Positions 55,212 through 64,000 of a DNA stretch of 64,000 bases are shown here, piece by piece. Under the pieces are notes generated by a model. It was not told the DNA's origin and did no database searches. It saw only the letters and a list, made by a program, of their open reading frames with translations. A program made the translations under genes and the position numbers. Every line of letters starts with the position of its first letter. The first letter of the stretch is position 1. Source of the DNA: Enoplolaimus lenunculus (taxonomy: Eukaryota > Nematoda > Enoplea > Enoplida > Thoracostomopsidae); the NCBI GenBank assembly GCA_030248215.1, contig JASANG010001816.1:186001-250000 (forward strand). The letters are read 5' to 3'.

Positions 55212-56403
55212 TTAATATGTATCACACTTCAGAGTTAATTAATTAACTTTGCGGTAAAGTTTTAGTTGGAAGCAATACTTAAATTAAAAAAACATATTAA
55301 CGTTAACAGTCTTTCTAAGCAAACATCTGTTCAAGGATGCCAGAAATTGACTATATGTTTCCATGCACACGCAAATCCTATGAATATACCAAATCGAATT
55401 CAAACAAAACGTTCAATATTGTTACTACCACGCACACCGCCATACATTGAGCATTTGAATTCCAAGATCTTTTAAGTTCGAGGGGGGTTGTCTAAGAGTG
55501 CCACCCTATTCATAAATGTTTATCATAATAAAAAGTAGCCACGTATTCGTTAACATTTCCTTCAAATTTTGTGAACTTAAATTTGTTGGGCTTATCCGTT
55601 TTATGAATTATTACAGCAATGATGGATCCAAAAATCTCTGAACGGCCGCAGTAACATAAAGATAGCTTCCGAAGCCAAGCGATCGCGAAGTCAGACACAA
55701 TTTTACTAGTAAACCAGACAAAAAATTTTGTTTTTTATTCCTGATGAGAGTCGTGAAAGGCTGTGCCCCAGGAATCCATCACTATAACCAACCACCCCCA
55801 CCTACCCTGCCAGGCCACTAATTCTCGTTTCATTATGGTCAATACACTATCTGATGATTCCAAAAATTTCAGCATAATTTTGCTAGACCAAATTCTGTAT
55901 ATTCAGTTTGTACACGAAACTATAGCAGCTCCACGGCTTCAATGCTGTTCAATGCTTATTCAGAATAGCCTGTAATGCTACCTAGTATATATCAAAGCCA
56001 GTAAAATTTCATAATACACAAATAAATATTAAATATATAGATATATACATTATATGTATATATATTTATATAGTGTATTCCGAATATAAGAGAATTGTCG
56101 GGACCGAAAAAATCCGGGTTTGACGGTTTTGTTTAGGTAAAGTACGGGAACACTTCTTATAACGCTATTTAAATACATAACACAGGAATTTAACTGTTAT
56201 AGACATAAAACACTTACATAAAATTGATTTTTATTCAGTGTCACAAGCAATTCAGTCTGAAATTACTTTTTGTTAGGTAAACTAAAAGTTTTTTCCATAT
56301 AAATGACTTAATGACTCAATTGCTTTTGTCATTGATTTTCACACCCTCTCACTGACCACTATTTGACTGCTATACATTCCATATATCTCGATATTATTAA
56401 AGC
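55212..56403. other. Intergenic stretch, no gene supported
   Basis: A few frames of 60-70 codons on either strand (for example 55510-55698 minus) are unrecognised. A TA-rich simple repeat lies at about 56026-56075. Confidence 0.4.
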
Positions 56404-56600
56404 TAGAACAGCAGTATTATAAGCATATTCCTACGCCTTAGCCTAAGTCTAAAGTCTAAGTCTAATCGTAAGAATGAGCATATTCCTAAGCCTAAACCTA
56501 AGCGTACGCCTTAAGCCAAGCAAAAAAATTGGTCTAAAGCCAAAAGCTTACTCTATTCTAGTCCCACAGAAAAACGTTCCCCCTGATCTTTACATCGGTC
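56404..56600. mobile_element. Family A2 element, left end truncated
   Basis: TAGAACAGCAGTATTATAAG, degenerate CCTAAG hexamers, then CTAGTCCCACAGAAAAACGT and CCCTGATCTTTACATCGG at the right, which is the A2 end. Confidence 0.65.
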
Positions 56601-57484
56601 AGCAAATGTAAGGCTTGGAGTTAATTTTGGGTCTTTTCAAATTTATAGCTGAATTATACTTTTGATGGTAAAAGTATGGGATTAAATTTATTTGAAGTTT
56701 CTGAGCTTACCAGATGACAGTTACTGACTGACTATTTGTGTTTTTGTAGATGTTTTTTTAATTTTCCCTATAATTTCGGTGCGGAAACAACCACTTTTAT
56801 AAGATTTCAAAATATGACTGATTTCACTACTATAATGTGTATCAGTAAAGTAAACTTTATTTGCATATAAATTACTTCAAGAGATATTAAAGTTAACGCA
56901 GTGCCGTTTAGAGCAAATTGACGAAATTTTTGCTGAAATAAAGTTCACATCGGAGTTTAAATCCACAGTGGCGGATTCAGGAATTTCTGGTGGGGGAAAT
57001 GCACAAGCAGCCTAGAAAGTCCATAGGCAGACAGATGCAGGGGGTAATCCCTCTGTACCCAAATTGGCAGTTTGTATTCCCCACACTTGATAAATTTGCT
57101 AGCACTGCCGGAGCAAACAGGGGTGGGGCTCCCACCAAACTCGCGAGGGAAGCGAGCGGGAAGCTAGACGCATTTTTAAAACTCGCCAAAACACATAGAA
57201 AGTTAGTTGTGCTGAGTTTCGAGGCGAAGCCCCTAAACAACTGTGAAATTTTGAGATATCGGAACAAAAATTCGCTTATGTTTGATTTTAATCCTGAAAA
57301 AAATTTACACTCGGCAGCCGGTGGGGAGCCAGGACAAATGTAGTGCCAATGCGATGCTGTAATCACTGCGCCACACACCCATGCGACGAATTTTTGGCTA
57401 CGGTGCATTGTGTTCATTTTGCAGCGACACTCCGTATTGCTTAGTTTTAAGCATTTACTCAACCTAAATTATAGACTTATATTT
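56601..57484. other. Intergenic stretch with a tRNA-like minus-strand sequence
   Basis: At 57324-57390 the minus strand reads TGTGTGGCGCAGTGATTACA, an A-box-like start, but no clean B box follows. The segment 56969-57340 starts GTGGCGGATTCAGGAATTTC, the usual opening of a transposon end of the family H kind. Its 117-codon frame shows no motif. Confidence 0.35.
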
Positions 57485-57608
57485 GCAAGTTTTTGCAGCA
57501 CAACTCGTAAACTGCAATTTGCAGTCGCAAGTTTTGTTCGAAATCCATTATAAAACTTGCAGCACTGAAACGTAGCTGTAAAAACTTGCAAGTGTGAATG
57601 AGACGGGT
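57485..57608. mobile_element. Family B partial copy
   Basis: GCAAGTTTTTGCAGCACAAC and AACTTGCAAGTGTGAATGAG enclose TGCAATTTGCAGTCGC. Confidence 0.55.
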
Positions 57609-57989
57609 AACCTCCATCCCGCAGTTTCATGTTAACTTCTTCAATTTAATTTCTGAAAAGCAATACTTATAATGGAATTTAGGAATTCCAACGAGCAAAA
57701 TTTGAATCTGTAGTAATAGCTGTGAGCGTGTATATTATAATCAGTTTTAATCTGTGAGTAAAACTCAAAACGCTGCAGCTAAAACGACTTTAGGATTTTA
57801 AACATCTTTTTTTAAATTTAAGTCTTTTTATTGGCTTATTTTTCGGTTCTTTCAGTTTTAGAACAATTTTTGGTCACAACTTTCTTTACATTTATACAGC
57901 AGACTACACATATGCATAGCGACTCTCGATGATTATTTAATAATCAAATACTATAGCTAACATGTTAGCTGTTAGACGATGCAGTTGTA

Positions 57990-58101
57990 ACGGTACCGTT
58001 ATATTTGTCGTGCAGTGCCGTCTGTCGCCGCAAGTGAGGTTTATTAATGAATGGATGCGACGCCGTACGGCGTTAAAATGGTCAAAAAGTATAGCGCCAC
58101 T
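57990..58101. mobile_element. Family K element, short copy
   Basis: CGGTACCGTTATATTTGTCG and AAAAAGTATAGCGCCAC ends with CG-rich core GGATGCGACGCCGTACGG. Confidence 0.45.
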
Positions 58102-58159
58102 ATAAAATTCAGAATCTTAGACAGTCACTAGATTATTTTATATATGTTCAGGTGTGTAA

Positions 58160-58742
58160 TTTCAAGAGTCGATAATAACTCTCGACAAGAGTGTGCAACT
58201 AAAGACTGTTAGTCTAGGCAGGAACCGGGACTTCAGACCTTTAACTAAATAGCTGGAAAAGCGGGCCTCCAGAACAGGGATCGAACTCTCAGCCTACGGA
58301 TCCTTAAGCTAATATTCTACCACTGCGCCACGTAACCCGCCTCTCCAACTGTTTCTATCGTGGACTATATGTTGATCGTATGCTGCCGGCTAGAATACAT
58401 TCAGTGTACTGCACTATATTGCATGTGCACATCACGGACAAGCATGTCTTTACATGCTTACACGTACTACCGGACGTTTGCGTTTTTGGCCGACCCCTTT
58501 TATTCAAGAGGGTAGTTTAACGCTTGAAACGTTTGTAGAATACGCATATGTTTTAAAAGTATAAGCAACTTTGCCATGTTGAATATTTCAACACTTGAAA
58601 TTCAGACAACTGCTGAACTGTACCCCCAAATAGCGTCGAGGGGCAGGCTGAAAACGCAACGTGCGCTAGTAGGAGCATTGTTTTGAAAACTGAATGTATC
58701 CAATTGCACACTCTTGTTGAAATTTATCCACTCTTGTTATAA
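58160..58742. mobile_element. Family L element containing a tRNA-like sequence
   Basis: Left TIR TCAAGAGTCGATAATAACTC with ACAAGAGTGTGCAAC; right TIR AATTGCACACTCTTGTTG with TTATCCACTCTTGTTAT. The core has GACCCCTTTTATTCAAGAGG. A tRNA-like sequence lies within (58255-58345, minus). Confidence 0.65.
58255..58345 (-). repeat. tRNA-like sequence (Leu-like) inside a family L element
   Basis: TACGTGGCGCAGTGGTAGAA gives an A box, GCTTAAGGATC an anticodon-arm-like piece and GAGAGTTCGATCCC a B box. An outer pairing GCGGG with CCCGC exists, but the T stem does not close. Likely a tRNA-derived insert, not a gene. Confidence 0.4.
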
Positions 58743-59019
58743 TATCAAAATATAGTAGCATTAATGTTTTGATTGAACATTAATACTGTAACGCAGTTAT
58801 TTTATATAAAAGTAGTGTAAGGTTTCGTTTGAGTTGTACTTTGAAGAGTTATGCCAAATATAAACGTAATATAGGTTAATTTCTGAAGCCTTATCCACAC
58901 TTTTAACATTGATACAACATCATTATGCTTACTAGTTCACTACTCGAGTGAAATTGGCAGTTTTTTAAACAAAATTTTGCCGAAGATAAAAGTTAACAAA
59001 TTTGAGTTATTAAAATTTG

Positions 59020-59213
59020 GGCCCATGTTTAAGTTTTAGGGCCGTCCCGGTTTCTGGTGGGTCTGTAAAAGAGTAGTCTTACACTCTAGACTGCATTTTT
59101 TTGCTTAGGCTTAGACTTCGGTTTAGGCTTAGGAATACGCTTTTGCAACGCCATAGGCTTAGGCTTAGGAATACGCTTAACCTACTGTTACGGCATTAAA
59201 AGTAATGTTGGCC
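59020..59213. mobile_element. Family A3 element with perfect 8-bp target duplication
   Basis: GGCCCATGTTTAAGTTTTAG to TAAAAGTAATGTTGGCC, flanked by AAAATTTG on both sides (59012-59019 and 59214-59221). Hexamers GGCTTAGGCTTAGG inside. Confidence 0.9.
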
Positions 59214-59298
59214 AAAATTTGTTTCTATTTCATATGTAGATGTAACAGGTCACTTTGACTGATTCAAAAATTTCCCACCGCATTCCATTAACGCTTAT

Positions 59299-59434
59299 GA
59301 CCAATGTTACTTTGAGGGGCGTAACAGTAGATTAAGCGTATTCCTAAGCCTAAGCCTAAGATTAAACAGAAAAATGTAATCTAAAATCTAAACCTACTCT
59401 TTTATAGACCCACCAGAAACCTGGACGCCCCTTG
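59299..59434. mobile_element. Family A3 element, opposite orientation, right end truncated
   Basis: GACCAATGTTACTTTGAGGG, CAGTAGATTAAGCGTATTCC, hexamers, then CCACCAGAAACCTGGACGCC; the terminal GGCC is missing. Confidence 0.7.
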
Positions 59435-60720
59435 CCACACTTATCACGCATAAACCTCAACGCTTTGGTACCTCATCAAGAGGTGGTGACCCCCCGATTT
59501 TGTGATTAGAAAATGTTGCATACTAAAATTCATTACAACCTTTTTGTATATATTCAAAAATTCATGAGACGACCAATATTGAAATTTGTGATTTGCTTGA
59601 GTTTGGGACGAAACCCGAAAAAAGGATCGTATAAAGACAAGGAATACCTTCAATGAAACGGATGAAATTTGATTTCGTTTTAAATTTTAAAATTGTTTTA
59701 AATTCTGATGAAAAATTAAACATTTTATTTGAAAGTTTTAAACATATGAACTGTTTTGGATGTTTAATTTATGTTTTTAATGAAAATGATAACTGATTCC
59801 ATTACTTGATGGGTGAAGTTTCATTTTTGTTTATGTTTTCGGACCGCACAGTCTGTGCTATTGTTTCCAGACAGAAATTGAAGCCTGCCATCTTGGATCA
59901 CTGCAAAAATACCAACAATTTTGGCATTTTTTCAGACTTCTCAATATAAAAAGCATTCAACAAAGTTATAAAACGTACATCAAACTTCGTTCTCCAAATA
60001 ATAGAATCGATCGTTATCCGCATCAAAATGGCTAAATTAAGCATGAAAAATAGTTCATTTTTATTCCAAATTTTTAACAAACAATGGAATGTTTAATTTT
60101 TCATTAGAATTTTAAACAATCACAAAATTTAAAACTAAATAAAATTATAAGCTTTTCAGTGAAGATATCCCTTGACTTATACTTCCGTAATCGTATTTGA
60201 ATTATAATGATCTCTGACATTATATAACAGTCCAAACCGAACTGTTGAAGCGGTCCCGCTGTCCCAATTGCCCCAATCATATTTGCTGTGCATACTCCTG
60301 GTACATTGCTATTTTGGGACAATGGCCACGTTTATAAAAGGGCCTGATCTGAAGACTCACTTCGCCGTGCGTTTGACTCTGGCGGAGTCGAATTTGACTC
60401 AGTAAACTACAGAGCCTGTAATGTTTTTGTACCGCACCACTGTTTATTGAATTCCCTGCGCTTACCGGTCCGGCAGAACCTAAACCGTTTGTGATGTATC
60501 AAATAGCATTACATTATTGTTTGCCTTCATATGGCCACATAAATATCTGTATTAATACTCGGGAAGTAAACAATTGTTTACGTAATATTTTTTTGTAATT
60601 TTTTACTTTTTGGCTTGATTAAATGGCGATTTATGTGTGTTTTTTGAAGTATTTTTAAATGTCTTTACGCGTTTGTTTTAAAATTTTCAAATGAAATTAT
60701 TGTGAATATATTGCCGTATA
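59435..60720. other. Intergenic stretch, nothing recognised apart from a family C piece
   Basis: A family C piece lies at 60358-60413 (GACTCTGGCGGAGTCGAATT). A minus-strand frame at 60104-60322 starts MSQNSNVPGVCTANMIGAIG but has no partner exon and is not recognised. Confidence 0.4.
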
Positions 60721-61197
60721 TGTGTTGCGCCCCAAAGAGCTATTTGCTCCAGTTGGCAACTGGGGCATCCCAAAAGACAATTGCTGCTCGCGGCAGCCTA
60801 AACAACTACTCGAATGCAGACTAATTTTGATTGGTTGTTCATGTTTGACTATATTCGAGAAAACTGACTTGCACAGTAATTAAGGTTTATATGGGGTGAA
60901 GGATTGCAGAGGCACAACTTAATTGGCTAATCAAGACAACAGAAATAACAGCATTACCCACATAACGTTGTAACCTCGTTTAACTTTATACTATACAAAC
61001 ATGTTCATGCCAAAAAATTGCCAAAAAATATTTATTGTGCAACTACGTTTTCTTGAACAACAATCAAGCCTGAATAGCCATTATTTAACAGTTTACATTC
61101 CAGCAGCTGTTTGGGCTGCCCTGAACAGAAATTGTCGTCTCGGACATCCCAGTTGCAAATGGGGCACATATCTGTTTGGCGCACAACGTTTGCATTA
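60721..61197. mobile_element. Family P TIR element (TTGCGCCCCAAA)
   Basis: Left arm TGTTGCGCCCCAAAGAGCT, CCAGTTGGCAACTGGGGC and AAGACAATT are mirrored at the right by AAATTGTCGTC, CCCAGTTGCAAATGGGGC and TTTGGCGCACAACG. Arms of about 60 bp, imperfect. Single copy. Confidence 0.65.
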
Positions 61198-61477
61198 CAT
61201 TTCTAACAAAAGCAATTTGTAACATTGTTTACCGGTCAGTACCTAATTGCACATTTAAATGAAGAAAACTAAAAAATATGCCTTACAATTTCATAACATC
61301 TGAGGGCGAATTCTAATGTTGGGAAAACAATTAAAACGTTGATTCTAAAGATGGGGCTCAGCCTTCTTAGAAAATTTTTGAGATCTTGTACACTTCCCAC
61401 CACAGGTCCAAAATCAGGGTTAAGGTTAGGTTTAGCTAGAGCCTTAACTGCGAATGTACGGGAAAAGTGTACAGAGT

Positions 61478-62530
61478 ATAGATGGGCACCGAATATTCGG
61501 ATGTGCCGATATCCGGATATGAAAAATATCCGGATATTTATCCGAAAATAGACGATATCCGGATCTCCGGATATATCCGTATATCCGTATATTCGAAATG
61601 CTACAGTGTAAAATTTTTTTGCAATACTTTGCATTGTTTCACCATTAAAGTAGCTTGATGTTTTCAAAATGCGGAAGGCAAAGGAAGCCGCAAACCTCCT
61701 CCTGAGAGAGAAAATGAACAAAATTGATCCAAAAGTTTGGTTATTGCAGAAAAAGTTTCCTGTTACATTTGTGTCGTGAATAATGGTGTGCGCTAAACAA
61801 GTATTTAGACGCAAAAAATGACGCAACTCAACTCAGCGTGTCGCTTTTACACAGTAAAAGCCTTACAATTTTCGCACTCAGAAAGTTTTTTTTGCAAAAA
61901 AATAATATGGTCCCTACATTACAAATTTCTCAATCGAAATTTTTTTGGTGAAAAATTGCGTTTTAAAACGTTTACGAGCCTGCCCCCGTCAGAAATTTCT
62001 GGTTCCGTCGCTGAAAGCGGGACACCACTAAAAGTAACATGGGCGGATATTTGTACGATTTAGCGTAAGTATATTTTAATGTGGTTCTTACTTCTTGGAA
62101 TGTGAAACCACTCATGTACATGTAGTTCGATGGAAGGGTGACATTCGATAGAATCAGAGACAATGCAAATCAATTCAATTTCATGTGGCTTACGCAAGTA
62201 GTTATAAGTTAAGCAATCTTCTAAACCGAATACCCAGCACTATTGAACCAGTTGCATAATAAAAAGCTTTTTTTATAACTGTATGTTTTAACGCTCATAG
62301 CAATCAGCTTGTAAGTCAAAGTACTTATTGTACTGCAACAAGTGAAAACAAGCGCTTGAGAAATATAAAATTAAAGTTAGGAAACCCGAAAAACGCAAAA
62401 TCGAGTTTCGAAAGCCCCAGATAAAAAATTTATTTCGGATATCCGGATATACGGATATCGGGACAACCGGATAAATATCCGTCAGGAATTGTCGGAATCC
62501 TGATATAAAAAATATCCGATGCCCATCACT
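61478..62530. mobile_element. Family I element, apparently full length, H-like interior
   Basis: Left end GATGGGCACCGAATATTCGG with GATATCCGGATATG; right end GATATCCGGATATACGG with AATATCCGATGCCCATC. The interior (61660-62020) resembles family H (AGGAAGCCGCAAACCTCC, CCCCGTCAGAAATTTCTGG), so it may hold a nested H-type element. Non-coding: the 185-codon minus-strand frame follows repeat sequence. The copy at 12185-13080 shares the right 0.9 kb. Confidence 0.65.
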
Positions 62531-62588
62531 CGTACAGAAGCCCAAATTTATTTTCACTACAAAACTATTAACCTTATTTGTGTTTAAT

Positions 62589-62817
62589 ATACACTGCAAA
62601 AAATGATGAGTCAAATTGACTTTCTCCGAAATAGTCTTTTCCTGACTACACCAACTGAGTCAAAATTCGACTCCGCCAGAGCCCAATTAGACTCACTCGA
62701 GTCGCTCCAGCGAGTCGAATTTGACTCCGGAGGAGTGGAATTTTGATCCAGTTTGTGTAGTCAGGAAAAGCCTATTTCGGAGAGAGTCAATTTGACTCAC
62801 GATTTCTTGCAGTGTAT
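62589..62817. mobile_element. Family C TIR element, best copy
   Basis: TATACACTGCAAAAAATG and TTTCTTGCAGTGTATA at the tips, then AGTCAAATTGACTTTCTCCG against CGGAGAGAGTCAATTTGACT, and GACTCCGCCAGAGC against GACTCCGGAGGAG. Almost the whole 229 bp folds on itself. Confidence 0.75.
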
Positions 62818-63103
62818 AGTCATCGTAAAGGTTTGCATGCTCCTGCTAAAATTTTTGAACCAACAGCATGCTAAGTTGACCACTATTGTTCCTAAGTACA
62901 AACTCAAGCATTTTTTAAAATTTCTCAGGATCAAGGCGTTATATATTCTTTTAAAGCTATTACCAACAAAAATAACTTAAAAATAAATTAATCACAGTAA
63001 CGTGTCACAAGTGGTCAAACTTTTACCGTTTGCACCAAAACATCTAATTGAAAATTGTTGTCTTTCACAAACTGAATTTAAACCCAACAATTGAATTGAG
63101 CAA

Positions 63104-63508
63104 ATGCCGTTAAAAACGTTTCGAGCTTACTCGACTAAAAGTCCAACGCGATCATGCCAACCTGGCGCTGCTCAAAATTCGCCAATTCTTCGAAAACGAA
63201 CTCAATCCGCCACTGTGATGCGACTTCAAAGTTCAACTGAATCTAATTCAGCGCCTGGGTCACCTGCTCGGCAGAAGGGTAAGACAACTCAACGAAGGTT
63301 TGGAGCTGAAAGGATGAACAGACCAACGCCTCCGCCCTTGAATAGACAAGAATCACTATTGAGCAATATGCCGGAAGGTATTACTGCAGAAGAAATCGCC
63401 GAATATCGCACTGCGTTTCAACTGTTTGATAAGGATCGTAACGGAACAATTAGTGCAAAAGAACTCGGTGTCGCGATGCGGTCACTGGGCCAAAATCCTA
63501 CTGAACAG
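63104..63508 (+). CDS. Calmodulin-like EF-hand protein, first exon, continues beyond the window
   Basis: The ATG opens a basic, Ser/Pro-rich leader of about 88 residues with no calmodulin counterpart. Calmodulin-like sequence follows: [20 protein letters not shown], then the first EF-hand loop [12 protein letters not shown] with Ca2+ ligands at loop positions 1, 3, 5, 7, 9 and 12, and [13 protein letters not shown]. The exon ends at CAG|GTAAAC in phase 0, after the point where calmodulin reads RSLGQNPTE. Expected role: Ca2+ sensor binding target helices. The leader suggests a calmodulin-related specialised protein, such as a long calmodulin-like or centrin-type form. A family A2 piece starts 28 bp into the intron. 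Confidence 0.9.
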
Positions 63509-63536
63509 GTAAACAAATGGTAGGCGTAACAAATTT

Positions 63537-63895
63537 GGCCCATATAAAGATCAGGCGAGGAACGTTTTTCTGCGGACTGCAATAGAGTATTTGTTTAAGC
63601 TTTAGACTGCGCTTACGTTTAGGCACAGGTTTAATTGCCCATGTATAGAACAGGGCCGAACAGTAGTATAAGCGTATTTCTATGCATTAGCCTAAAGCCT
63701 AAGCCTAAATCTAAGCGTATGGATGAGCCTATTCCTAAGCCTAAGCCTAAGCCTAAGCCTAAGCCTAAGCCTAAGCCTAAGCCTAAGCAAAAAATTAGTC
63801 TAAGCTTAAACTGCCTCTGTTATAGCCCCTCCGGAAAACGATCCGGCCCTGTTCTATACATGCGCCGGTTTAAGTATAAGCTTTTTCTTGCACTT
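63537..63895. mobile_element. Family A2 element interrupted by a family A1 element
   Basis: GGCCCATATAAAGATCAGGC and GGAACGTTTTTCTGCGGAC open an A2 copy. It is cut at 63636 by a complete A1 copy and seems to resume with GCACTTAGGCTTACAAA. Confidence 0.6.
63636..63866. mobile_element. Family A1 element nested in A2
   Basis: TGCCCATGTATAGAACAGGG to CCTGTTCTATACATGCGCC, flanked by GGTTTAAT and GGTTTAAG (seven of eight). Holds one GCGTATGGATGAGCCTATTC block and an uninterrupted CCTAAG array of about nine units at 63733-63787. Confidence 0.8.
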
Positions 63896-63899
63896 AGGC

Positions 63900-64000
63900 T
63901 TACAAATTCCAATGAGTTAATTAATCAACTCAGACGGAAAGTTGGTTATTTCAGAGTTGACAACAGAAAACTTTAGCTCACTCTAGAGCTTCGTTGATTG
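63900..64000. mobile_element. Family N element, left part, cut by the window edge
   Basis: ACAAATTCCAATGAGTTAAT and AATCAACTCAGACGG match the left end of 22881-23139. Confidence 0.5.

Noticed and set aside
56990-57343. 117-codon plus-strand frame
   Set aside because: Lies in repeat-like sequence starting GTGGCGGATTCAGG, with no recognisable domain.
61269-61826. 185-codon minus-strand open frame
   Set aside because: Much of it translates the GATATCCGG repeats of family I and an AT-rich core. No motif, and low-complexity Ile/Tyr/Phe runs follow from the repeat.

Overview
The window looks like nuclear DNA of an animal. It is AT-rich and gene-poor, with spliceosomal introns, metazoan gene families (a DEG/ENaC channel, a rhodopsin-type receptor) and a dense layer of short non-autonomous DNA transposons. 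The splice acceptors I could place are short and U-rich right up to the AG (TTTCAG, TTTTAG, TTCTAG), with no long pyrimidine tract, and many elements carry TTAGGC hexamers, the telomere unit of nematodes. Together these point weakly to a nematode with a repeat-rich genome. The lineage is an inference, because the hexamers sit inside transposons and not in a telomere.

Layout. 398-10705 (minus): the first 15 exons of an NSUN2-like RNA m5C methyltransferase, with start codon and both active-site cysteines; the 3' part runs off the left edge. 13245-13327 (plus): a possible lone first exon. 21433-23330 (plus): three last exons of an RBM39/CAPER-like splicing factor (UHM domain). 26368-28371 (minus): an intronless class A-like GPCR with a repetitive C-terminal tail. 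42175-48655 (minus): a complete six-exon DEG/ENaC channel gene whose exon phases all agree. 51767-53078 (minus): a two-exon coiled-coil protein of unknown function. 63104-63508 (plus): first exon of a calmodulin-like EF-hand protein running off the right edge. The genes share no evident pathway.

Between and inside the genes I separate about 16 families of short elements with terminal inverted repeats (TIRs), called A to P here. Family A is the most striking: TIRs beginning GGCCCATGT, good 8-bp target-site duplications at several copies (hAT-like), and an internal array of TTAGGC hexamers. Several insertions lie within about 10-30 bp of splice sites, and several are nested. There are also tRNA-derived repeats (9.6-10.7, 26.0, 46.9 and 58.3 kb), local tandem duplications (4.4, 7.1, 9.9, 13.6 and 32.9 kb) and minisatellites (31.6, 41.1 and 50.5 kb). 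I found no rRNA, no CRISPR array, no convincing intact tRNA and no recognisable LTR element or virus copy.
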